Positions 1 through 8,345 of a stretch of DNA of 10,433 bases are shown in pieces (the first letter of the stretch is position 1; each line of letters starts with the position of its first letter). The position numbers were made by a program, and so were the translations under genes. The notes beneath the pieces are model-generated. The model was not told the DNA's origin. It searched no databases and was given only the letters and a program-made list of their open reading frames with translations. This stretch comes from DASQUK01 sp046726215. Its GTDB lineage: Bacteria; Actinomycetota; Acidimicrobiia; Acidimicrobiales; VFJN01. The stretch lies in contig JBKPAA010000073.1 in the NCBI GenBank assembly GCA_046726215.1, positions 1-10,433 of the forward strand. Reading direction: 5' to 3'.

Positions 1-27
1 TGTATGGCGTATCTACTTGAGTGCAGT
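1..27 (+). repeat. Left terminal inverted repeat of the IS
   Basis: It starts TGTATGGCGTATCT and ends GAGTGCAGT. It matches the complement of 1040-1066 at 26 of 27 positions, and similarity stops at base 28. It could extend left of the window, although the match on the other end stops at 1066 only because the window gives nothing to compare. Confidence 0.9.
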
Positions 28-1040
28 ACTCTCATGATGTGGTGGTCGCGGATGGTGACCTGAAGCCGGAACGGAGTCCGCGATCGGGGCGGGACTATCC
101 GGGGACCTGGCAGGAGTTCGAACGTTGGTTCCTCGACGACGAGGCGTGCGCCGCGTTTCTCGAGCGGGTGCGTTGGCCCGACGGGTTCGTGTGCCCGGCG
201 TGCGGCTGCACCGACGCGTGGCGCACCGCCAGTGGGCTGTGGATGTGCCGGGACTGTGGCCGCAAGACCTCGGTCACCGCGGGCACGATCTTCCACCGGT
301 CTCGGCTCCCGCTGCGCACTTGGTTCGCGGCGATGTGGTTCGTGTGCGCCCAGAAGAACGGCGTCTCCGCGCTCGGTCTGCAGCGAGTGCTCGGCTTTGG
401 CTCCTACCAGACGGCGTGGGCGTGGCTGCACAAGCTGCGCCGAGCGATGGTGCGCCCTGACCGCGAGCCACTAGGCGGACCCGGCGTGTCAGTGGAGATG
501 GACTGCACCTTCGTCGGCGGCCGCGCCCCCCGTAACCAGGCCCGATACGCCAATAAGACCGAAGTCGTGATCGCCGTGGAGCTGCGCCACCCCAAGGGCC
601 TGGGCCGGGTGCGCCTCGCCCCGATCGACAGCCGCTACCGCAAAGCCGACATCTTCGCCTTCGCCAAGACCTACATCGCGCCGGGCACGATCCTCTACAC
701 CGACGGCGACCGGCTCTACAACGACCTGCCGTCCCAGCACGACATCACCCATGAACGGCTCGTGCTCATCAGTGCCTCGGAGAAGGCGCACCGGCTGCTG
801 CCCGCCGTGCACCGGGTGGCGTCGCTGCTCCAGCGTTGGCTCGCCGGCACACTCCACAACGGCTGGTCCGTCGACCATCTCGACTACTACCTCGACGAGT
901 TCACGTTCCGGTTCAACCGTCGCAGCTCGGGACGCCGCGGGCTGCTGTGGTACCGGCTCGTCCAGCAGGCCGTGACTACCCGGCCCCGCCCCTACCAGAA
1001 GCTGACCGCCGCCGGCCTCGACCACAAGATCTGGGGTTAA
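21..1040 (+). CDS. IS1595 family transposase (ISXO2-like, zinc-ribbon N-terminus)
   Basis: This is the DDE-type transposase that moves the surrounding IS. Residues 56-80 form a zinc ribbon with C58/C61 and C76/C79 (CPAC ... CRDC), the typical DNA-binding start of IS1595 transposases. The ISXO2-like catalytic domain begins near residue 155: D161 lies in MDCTFVGG (family form DETYVGG), D228 in YTDGD, and the late hallmark EFTFRFNRR is at 293-301. I could not assign the third catalytic residue with certainty. The length of 339 aa is normal for the actinobacterial branch and the frame is intact. The start is uncertain: GTG at 21 is the longest choice but sits in the inverted repeat with no ribosome site; GTG at 39 or 42 is also possible. 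Transcription may depend on a promoter outside the element. Confidence 0.88.
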   Translation: MQYSHDVVVADGDLKPERSPRSGRDYPGTWQEFERWFLDDEACAAFLERVRWPDGFVCPACGCTDAWRTASGLWMCRDCGRKTSVTAGTIFHRSRLPLRTWFAAMWFVCAQKNGVSALGLQRVLGFGSYQTAWAWLHKLRRAMVRPDREPLGGPGVSVEMDCTFVGGRAPRNQARYANKTEVVIAVELRHPKGLGRVRLAPIDSRYRKADIFAFAKTYIAPGTILYTDGDRLYNDLPSQHDITHERLVLISASEKAHRLLPAVHRVASLLQRWLAGTLHNGWSVDHLDYYLDEFTFRFNRRSSGRRGLLWYRLVQQAVTTRPRPYQKLTAAGLDHKIWG

Positions 1041-1066
1041 CTGCACTCAAGCAGATACGCCATACA
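1040..1066 (-). repeat. Right terminal inverted repeat of the IS
   Basis: It is the inverted partner of 1-27 with one mismatch. It starts on the last base of the transposase TAA stop and ends one base before the GTG that begins the disrupted DUF222-HNH gene. Confidence 0.9.
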
Positions 1067-2452
1067 CGTGTTCGATGCGGTGAGCGAGGCGGGTGTGCGG
1101 GAACGGCTTGCGGGATGCGCGACCTGGTGGGGCGGCTCGAACCCGATTCCGTGCCGCTGCCCGAGGCGGCGGCGATGTGGCAGGCGTTCGATGGGATCGA
1201 GCGCCTGGCCGCCTCGGCGAAGACCCTGCTGGCCGCCCGAGTCGACGAGTCCAGGGTGTGGCAGCGTGCCGGCGACCGAAGCGCTCCGGAGTACCTCGCC
1301 CGGAAGTCCAGCTCGTCGCTGGGTGCGGCCCGCACCTCGTTGGAGACCTCCAAGAGGGTTCGCAGCTTGCCGCACATGCGTGCCGCCATGCGGCGGGGCG
1401 AGCTGTCGCGCACCCAAGCCGACCACATCGCCGACGCCGCCGCGGCCAAGCCCGACGCCTAGCAGTCTCTGTTGCACGCGGCCGCGGGCTCGAGCCTGGG
1501 CGAGCTGCGCGAGCGCTGCGCACGCACCAAGGCGGCGGCCGATCCCGACCCGGATGCAACCTGTCGAAGGCTCCACCGCGAGCGGCGGCTACGCCGATGG
1601 ACCGACTCCGAGGGGGCGTGGAACCTGTCGGCGCGGGGTACCGCCGACGCCGGGTCCGGTTCAACGCGGTGCTGAATCCGATTATCGACGAGCTGTTCAA
1701 CGCTTCGCGGCGCGCGGGACATCGGGAGTCCCGCGAGGCCTATGCGTTTGATGCCCTCATCGAGTTGGCCCGGCGCCATGTCGGACGGCCCGGCGCCACC
1801 GCGAGTGCCGCTTCCGGAGTGCCCTCGACCGCGCCCGCGAGCGCGGTGCCGGCCAACGAGTCGCCGGCGGCGACGGTGCCCTCGACATCGGGTGCGGTGA
1901 CCCACCTCGCCCTGCTCCGCGTCGACCTCGAGGCGCTGGTGCGGGGCCGCGTCGAGGGCGACGAGCTGTGCGAGATCACCGGCCTAGGCCCGGTTTCGGT
2001 GCCCACCGCCCACGCGTTGCTGGGCGAGTCGATCCTCAAGCTCGTCATCACCAACGGCACCGACGTCGCCAACGTCACGCACCTGGGTCGGGGGCCAACC
2101 GCGGCGCAACGCATCGCTCTCTTGTGGACCTCGCCCGGCTGCGACGTCCGGGGCTGTTCCAACACGATTGCGTCCAGGTCGACCATCGCGTCCCCTGGGC
2201 CAGCGACCAGGTCACCGTGCTGGGCAACCTCGACCACCTCTGCGGTCACCACCATCGCCTGAAGACGCATCATGGCTGGGCGCTGGTTCCCGGCGCCGGC
2301 AAGAGGCCGATGGTCCCGCCCGGCGATCCCGAGCACCCCGCGAACAATTCGGCCGAGTCAGTCCGGGATTCCGCTGTTTGCCCGACCGGCTCTGGTTCCA
2401 CGCACTCGGGCTCGCCGCCACCAGCAGCCGCACCGCCCAACCCGCTTGCGTG

Positions 2453-3949
<1,497 letters not shown>

Positions 3950-3958
3950 CGGCGCCGC

Positions 3959-3964
3959 ACGCTA
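3959..3964 (-). promoter_or_regulatory. Possible -10 hexamer of glpK (TAGCGT)
   Basis: TAGCGT on the minus strand fits the TAnnnT pattern and ends 9 nt before the glpK ATG, with no ribosome site between. I see no good -35 at 17 nt. The 147-bp divergent gap 3950-4096 otherwise shows no clear operator. Confidence 0.3.
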
Positions 3965-4083
3965 GTGGACGCCCCCGAAAGCCATCGTGGCGTCTCGCCG
4001 GCCACGGACCTGCCGCCAGCGCCCACTGGTTGCCGGTCGCGTGTGCCCGGAAATCCAAGCGTCGGCGGTTGCCAGGCCATCGG

Positions 4084-4089
4084 TAGTGT
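4084..4089 (+). promoter_or_regulatory. Possible -10 hexamer of the phosphofructokinase gene (TAGTGT)
   Basis: TAGTGT fits TAnnnT and ends 7 nt before ATG 4097, the spacing expected if transcription starts at the A of the start codon (leaderless mRNA, common in actinobacteria). No Shine-Dalgarno sequence precedes the ATG. A TTGCCA at 4069-4074 is too close to serve as a normal -35. Confidence 0.35.
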
Positions 4090-4096
4090 CGCGGGC

Positions 4097-5125
4097 ATGC
4101 GTGTGGCGATGCTGACGGGGGGCGGCGACTGCCCCGGCTTGAACGCAGTGATGCGAGCGGTGGTGCGAAAGGGTGAGGTCGTCTACGGCGACGAGCTCGT
4201 GGGCATCCGTGACGGCTGGCGGGGTGCCATCGAGAACCAGGTGATCGACCTGTCGGTGGCGTCGTTCCGTGGCACCCTGCCCCGCGGCGGGACCATCCTG
4301 GGCACCTCCCGCACCAACCCCTACAAGGTCGACGACGGCCCCGAGCGGGTGAAGGCGACCCTGGCCGAGCACCGCATCGACGCCCTGGTCGCCATCGGCG
4401 GTGAGGACACGCTCGGCGTGGCCGCCCGCCTGGCAGACGAGGGGGTCGCGGTCGTCGGCGTGCCCAAGACGATCGACAACGACCTGTCGGCCACCGAGCT
4501 GACGTTCGGGTTCAACACCGCGGTCCAGGTGTGCGTCGACGCCATCGACCGCCTGCACACGACAGCCGAGTCCCACGACCGGGTCATGGTCGTGGAGGTG
4601 ATGGGCCGGCACGCCGGCCACATCGCCCTGTGGGCCGCCATCGCCGGCGGCGCCACGATGGTGCTGGTCCCCGAGCGTCCCTTCGACATCGACGAGGTGT
4701 GCCGGGTCATCCAGCACCGGCACGAGGGTGGTCGCTGGGCGTCGATCGTGGTGGTGGCCGAGGGTGCCCAGCCCGTCGAGGGCACGATGGCCACGGCCTC
4801 GGGCGAGGTCGACGCCTTCGGCCACGTGCGGCTCGGGGGCATCGGCGGCCAGCTCGCACAAGCCATCGAGGCCCGCACGGGCTACGAGACCCGGGCGATC
4901 GTGCTCGGCCACATCCAGCGCGGCGGCACGCCCACCGCGTTCGACCGCGTGCTGGCGACGCGCTTCGGCATCGCCGCCATCGATGCCGTCCACGACGGCG
5001 ACTTCGACACGATGGTGTCGTTGCGCGCCGGCGACATCGTCCGCGTGCCCCTGGCGTCGGCCACCGCCGAGCTCAAGCTCATCGACCCCAAGCTCTACGA
5101 CGTGGCGTCGGTGTTCTTCGGCTGA
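4097..5125 (+). CDS. pfkA: 6-phosphofructokinase, group III, predicted pyrophosphate-dependent
   Basis: It interconverts fructose 6-phosphate and fructose 1,6-bisphosphate in the cytoplasm. The 342-aa length is right for group III PFKs of actinobacteria. Motifs: TGGGDCPGLN at 7-16, RTNPYK at 72-77, GGEDT at 101-105, PKTIDNDL at 123-130 with catalytic D127/D129, MGRHAGH at 169-175, PERPFD at 192-197 and GHIQRGG at 271-277. The donor-site pair is D104 plus K124. In known PFKs, Gly at 104 allows ATP, while Asp104 with Lys124 marks PPi-dependent enzymes (for example that of Amycolatopsis methanolica); PPi use, hence a reversible step, is therefore inferred. ATG 4097 is chosen because MRVAMLTGGG is the family N-terminus; the frame stays open far upstream, but that is antisense to glpK. 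There is no ribosome site, and a -10-like TAGTGT at 4084 suggests leaderless expression. Confidence 0.95.
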   Translation: MRVAMLTGGGDCPGLNAVMRAVVRKGEVVYGDELVGIRDGWRGAIENQVIDLSVASFRGTLPRGGTILGTSRTNPYKVDDGPERVKATLAEHRIDALVAIGGEDTLGVAARLADEGVAVVGVPKTIDNDLSATELTFGFNTAVQVCVDAIDRLHTTAESHDRVMVVEVMGRHAGHIALWAAIAGGATMVLVPERPFDIDEVCRVIQHRHEGGRWASIVVVAEGAQPVEGTMATASGEVDAFGHVRLGGIGGQLAQAIEARTGYETRAIVLGHIQRGGTPTAFDRVLATRFGIAAIDAVHDGDFDTMVSLRAGDIVRVPLASATAELKLIDPKLYDVASVFFG

Positions 5126-5151
5126 TCACGGGTCCCCGAACGGATCCCGCG

Positions 5152-5173
5152 CGCATCCCGGACGCATCCCGGA
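5152..5173. repeat. Perfect 11-bp tandem duplication
   Basis: CGCATCCCGGA occurs twice back to back, and a poorer third copy (8 of 11) precedes it at 5141-5151. It lies in the 77-bp convergent gap between phosphofructokinase and the sigma-factor pseudogene. The 11-bp period is close to a helical turn, but I see no sign of function. Confidence 0.6.
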
Positions 5174-5181
5174 GCGACATA

Positions 5182-5207
5182 CCTAGCGGTCACGGCACCG
5201 CATCAGG
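5182..5207. terminator. Weak hairpin between convergent genes
   Basis: GCGGT (5186-5190) pairs with ACCGC (5197-5201) around a 6-nt loop, and CCT (5182-5184) can pair with AGG (5205-5207). It sits where phosphofructokinase (+) and the sigma gene (-) end. There is no U-tract and the stem is short, so the terminator call rests mainly on position. Confidence 0.25.
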
Positions 5208-6304
5208 ATCCCGGTTGCGACGACCTGGCGCGCTCGGCCAGGAACTCCTGCTCGGCGGCGTTGTCGCTGAGCGCCAGCGCCGCCCGGTACGCGTCGGCGG
5301 CCTCGGCGTGGCGGCCGAGTTGCCGCAGGAGGTCGGCCTTGGTCGAGGGTAGGTAGCGATAGCCGGACAGGCTGCCCTCCCGCTCGAGCGCCTCGATCTC
5401 CGCCAGCGCCGCTTCGGGGCCGTGGACCATCGAGACCGCGACCGCCCGGTTGAGCGCGACGACCGGCGATGGCCAGGTCCGCAGCAGCTCGTCGTACAGG
5501 GTGAGGATCTGCGGCCAGTCGGTCTCGGGATAGCTCGGCGCCTGCGCGTGGAGCGCAGCGATGGCCGCCTGCAGCGTGAAGCGCCCGGGCGGGCCGGCGC
5601 TGAGCGCAGCCACGACGAGCCGGTCGGCCTCCACGATCTGCTCGCGATCCCATGCCGTACGGTCCTGCTGCTCGAGCCTGTGCAGCCTGCCATCGGCGTC
5701 CGTGCGTGTGGCGCGGCGCGCTTCGTGGACGAGCAGCAGGGCCAGCAACCCCGCCGCCTCGCGATCGGCCGGCAGCAGCTGGCGCAGCAGGCGCGCCAGG
5801 TCGAGCGCCCGCCCGGTGAGGTCGCCCGAGGGCCGCCATCGTCGACTCGGTGACGAGGTACGCCTGGGCGATGTCCGGCGTGGTCAGCCCGCACACCAGC
5901 CGCAGCGTGAGCGCGACCTGTGCCGCCTCGGCCAGGGCCGGATGGCAGCAGGTGAAGATCAATCGCAGGCGGTCGTCGGGGATCGTGTCGTGGTCGCCGT
6001 CGACGTCGCGGCCCGGCCCGAGCATGTGGGTGCCATCGGGGGCGACCAGCAGGGGCAACTTGGTCTCGAGCGTCTCGCGGCGCCGGATGGCGTTGAGGGC
6101 GGTCCGCCGCGCCACCGTCGTCAGCCAGGCGCCCGGCCGCTCCGGCACCCCGTCGCGCGCCCAGGTGCGCAACGCCTGCACGTACGCGTCCTGCACCGCC
6201 TCCTCCGCGGCGTCGATGTCACGGGTCAGGCGCACGGTCGCCGCGAGCACGTAGGCCCACTCACGTCGGTGGGCGTCGGCGACGGCCTGCTCGACGTCGC
6301 TCAG
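5203..6304 (-). pseudogene. ECF42-type sigma factor gene with internal deletion
   Basis: The N-terminal part (6304 to about 5836) has the sigma-70 region 2 of the COG4941/ECF42 group: AEEAVQDAYVQAL, RPGAWLTTVARRTALNAIRRR, DDRLRLIFTCCHPAL, then region 4 up to GLTTPDIAQAYLVTESTMA. The normal continuation (QRLVRAKRKI... and about 46 residues in all) is missing. The DNA jumps, in another frame, to SGDLTGRALDLARLLRQLL and then the C-terminal TPR-like extension (LLVHEARRA, LQAAIAALHAQAP, DWPQILTLYDELL, PVVALNRAVAVS) up to TGA 5203. The two frames imply a loss of 3n+2 bases, near 140. Half of the promoter-recognition helix is gone, so a working sigma factor is unlikely. The start is probably CTG 6304 (LSDVEQAVADAHRREWAYVLAA), which has GGAGG at a 4-nt gap; GTG 6250 is the first conventional start. 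No DGPF/YciI partner gene, usual for ECF42, is in the window. A misassembly could also explain the break. Confidence 0.85.
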
Positions 6305-6308
6305 GGCG

Positions 6309-6313
6309 CCTCC
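6309..6313 (-). promoter_or_regulatory. Ribosome binding site before the sigma pseudogene
   Basis: GGAGG ends 4 nt before CTG 6304. The block GGAGGCGCCCTGAGC is identical at 14 of 15 positions to the initiation site of the lipoprotein gene (6961 to 6947), where the start is GTG. This favours 6304 as the original start. Confidence 0.5.
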
Positions 6314-6331
6314 ACCCTCACGCGGTGCACG

Positions 6332-6952
6332 TCAGCCGGCCTCGACCTGCAGGCGCCGGTAGTCGCGTGCACAGGTCACCGGCCCGTCGGTTGCGCCCGA
6401 GTCCACCTGCGCCTCCGCGGGTTCGCCCGCAACCTGGAACCGCACGGCGTCGACACCCTCGAGCGCGTCGGCGGTGCAGACGATCTGCCCGAAGGCGGCG
6501 CGCTGGTTCTCGCCCTCAACGTCGAAGATCGCCCTCGTCAGGTCGATGACCAGCGTCCCTCTCGCCAGCTCCGGTTGCGACGCCAGGCGGGTGCGCTCGG
6601 GTATGAGGTTGGTGATGCCGTCGGCCCGTTCCCGGTCGTTCGGCGTCGCTCTGAGCAGCGTTTCGAGCACGGCGGCAGGGTCAGGGCGCGCCGTCGCGCT
6701 GGCGGCCGGCATGTCGCGCTCGACGGGCACCAGGCGCGGGTTCTCGGGGGAGCGGACGAGGTAGATCGGGGCGGTGACCGTGCCCTGGGGCGCCGTCGTC
6801 TCCGTGGTGGTGTCGGCGCCGTCCTCCGGCACGTTCTCCCGCGAGATTGCGCGCGGCTGATCGTCCGTTGGTATGCCGCACCCGGCCGCCCCCAGCACCG
6901 CCACGGCCAGCGCCAGCGAGCACCAGAGACCCGTGCGCGGGTACCGGCTCAC
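6332..6952 (-). CDS. GerMN-domain lipoprotein (short LpqB-like)
   Basis: This is a predicted membrane-anchored lipoprotein of 206 aa. Residues 1-25 are a lipoprotein signal: basic start, hydrophobic 11-21, lipobox AAGC with C25 as the lipidated residue. A Thr/Glu-rich linker (about 42-60) follows, then a GerMN domain (about 62-178: IYLVRS, RLVPVERDMP, AAVLETLLRATPN, GITNLIPERT, GTLVIDLT, VRFQVAGEP). In mycobacteria and relatives, mtrA-mtrB is followed by lpqB, a lipoprotein with GerMN domains and a long C-terminal propeller that modulates MtrB. This protein holds the same place but lacks the propeller. It starts at GTG 6952, whose GTGA overlaps the kinase stop by 4 bp (translational coupling), with GGAGG at 6961-6957. 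C159 and C194 could form a disulfide. Binding to the kinase is inference from position. Confidence 0.85.
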   Translation of the reverse strand: MSRYPRTGLWCSLALAVAVLGAAGCGIPTDDQPRAISRENVPEDGADTTTETTAPQGTVTAPIYLVRSPENPRLVPVERDMPAASATARPDPAAVLETLLRATPNDRERADGITNLIPERTRLASQPELARGTLVIDLTRAIFDVEGENQRAAFGQIVCTADALEGVDAVRFQVAGEPAEAQVDSGATDGPVTCARDYRRLQVEAG

Positions 6953-8334
6953 GGCGCCTCCGCGGGCAGTTCGATCACGAACCGAGCGCCCTGCTCACCG
7001 TCGGACCGGTCCTCGACCCACACCGAGCCGCCGTGGAGCCGCACGTGCTCGGCCACCAACGCGAGGCCCAGGCCGACGCCGTCCACGTCGAGCCGGCGGC
7101 CGGCCCGCGACCCGCGGTTGAATCGGTAGAAGATCGATTCCCGGTCCTCGAAGGGCACGCCCGGTCCTGTGTCCTCGACGGCGATCACCACGTTGCCGTC
7201 GTCCTTGCGCAGCTGCACCCGGCTCGCACCGTCGCCGTACTTGGCGGCGTTGTCGAGCAGGTTGGCGATCACCCGCACGAGGCGCCGCTTGTCGGCCTTG
7301 ACCACGACACCCGCCAGGTCGGAGTCGATGTCGACCGGCACGTCGGCGTCGGTCGACGCCGAGACGGCCTGCATGATCAGCTCGGCCAGGCGGACCTCCT
7401 CGAGGTCGAGGTGCATGACGCCGGCGTCGAAACGGGAGATCTCCAGCAGGTCCTCGACCAGCTGCCGAAAACGGTCGATGTCGGCGACCATCAGGTCGAG
7501 CGCCGCCTTGGCCCGCTCGGGCATGTCCTCTCGCTGGTTCTGGAGCACCTCGATCGAGGCCGACAGCGTCATGAGCGGCGAGCGCAGCTCGTGGCTCACG
7601 TTGGACGCGAACCGAGCGTCGCGCTGGAACCGCTCCTCCAGGGCGGCAGCCATCTCGTTGAACGAGTCGGCGAGCGGCGCCAGGTCGGCGTCATCGCTCG
7701 CCTCGACGCGGGTGTCGAGCCGCCCGGTGGCGAGGGCGTGGGCCGCCTCGCCGATGCCGACCAGTGGCCGCAGCACGCGCCGGGAGGCCCACCATCCCAG
7801 CGCTGCGCCCGCCAGCGTGGCGATCAGGGCCGCCGCCACCAACGAGATGGTGATCGACTCCAGAGTCGACTCCAGCTCATCGAGCGACACGATCTCGAAG
7901 TAGGCGCCGTTGACCGATTCCAGCGGCACCCCGACGGCCAGGTCGGTCTCGTCGTTGTAGCGGAAGCGCATGCGGGCCGGCTGCCCCGACCGCACCAGGT
8001 CGCTCAGGTCGACCGGCAGGGCGTCACCGCTGAACTCGGCGTTGAGCGGGTACCACGTGTCCTCGAGCAGCAGCACGGGATTGGATCCCGTCGGCGTCAC
8101 CAGCGATGACACCACCCCCAGCGGGTCGCTGATGTCGGACTCCAACTGGTTCTGCACGTTCTGCGCGTTGGTGTAGGTCTGCGCCGTGGCTGCCGACTCG
8201 CGCTGGTCGAGCAGGTTGCGCCGGGTCAGCCCGATGGTGGCACTGGCGAGCACGGCCGACATGAACAGCGCCCCGACCGCGAAGGCGATGGTGATGCGGG
8301 CTCGGAGTCCCAGGCGGGGGAGGAAGCGCCTCAC
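6949..8334 (-). CDS. mtrB: Two-component sensor histidine kinase, MtrB type
   Basis: This membrane kinase of 461 aa phosphorylates the partner regulator encoded just upstream. Domains in order: membrane segment about 11-35, an extracytoplasmic sensor region about 40-158, membrane segment about 161-184, HAMP about 184-237, HisKA with phosphoacceptor H248 in SNVSHELRSPL, LLEISRFDAGV at 296-306 (typical of MtrB), then the ATPase domain with the N box NLLDNAAKYG (358-367), G1 box EDTGPGVP (387-394) and G2 box GVGLGLAL (419-426). The start at GTG 8334 (MRRFLPRLGLRARI) lies 11 bp after the regulator stop; a longer open frame to 8484 would overlap the regulator and adds no family-like sequence. The stop overlaps the lipoprotein start. 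The MtrB name rests on domain order, motif style and the mtrA-mtrB-lipoprotein gene order. Confidence 0.92.
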   Translation of the reverse strand: MRRFLPRLGLRARITIAFAVGALFMSAVLASATIGLTRRNLLDQRESAATAQTYTNAQNVQNQLESDISDPLGVVSSLVTPTGSNPVLLLEDTWYPLNAEFSGDALPVDLSDLVRSGQPARMRFRYNDETDLAVGVPLESVNGAYFEIVSLDELESTLESITISLVAAALIATLAGAALGWWASRRVLRPLVGIGEAAHALATGRLDTRVEASDDADLAPLADSFNEMAAALEERFQRDARFASNVSHELRSPLMTLSASIEVLQNQREDMPERAKAALDLMVADIDRFRQLVEDLLEISRFDAGVMHLDLEEVRLAELIMQAVSASTDADVPVDIDSDLAGVVVKADKRRLVRVIANLLDNAAKYGDGASRVQLRKDDGNVVIAVEDTGPGVPFEDRESIFYRFNRGSRAGRRLDVDGVGLGLALVAEHVRLHGGSVWVEDRSDGEQGARFVIELPAEAP

Positions 8335-8345
8335 AGGCCCCGAGG

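Larger units (their letters stand above)
1..1066 (+). mobile_element. IS1595-type insertion sequence, complete as far as visible
   Basis: A single transposase gene is enclosed by 27-bp terminal inverted repeats at 1-27 and 1040-1066 that differ at one position (A at 15 against G in the complement of 1052). Size (1.07 kb), one gene and an ISXO2-like transposase fit the IS1595 family. The transposase start lies inside the left repeat and its stop codon touches the right repeat, so there are no passenger genes. The family usually makes an 8-bp target duplication; the right flank reads CGTGTTCG (1067-1074), but the left flank is outside the window, so the duplication cannot be confirmed. Confidence 0.88.

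Noticed and set aside
489..1046. 185-codon minus-strand frame inside the IS
   Set aside because: It is antisense to the transposase; single-gene IS1595 elements do not carry a second reverse gene and no motif is visible.
5561..7129. Open frame of over 500 codons on the plus strand
   Set aside because: It runs antisense across the sigma pseudogene, the lipoprotein gene and the kinase end; its Arg/Gly/Ala-rich composition and lack of motifs mark it as a shadow.
6847..8109. 420-codon open frame on the plus strand
   Set aside because: It is antisense to the histidine kinase, whose minus-strand frame has every expected motif.
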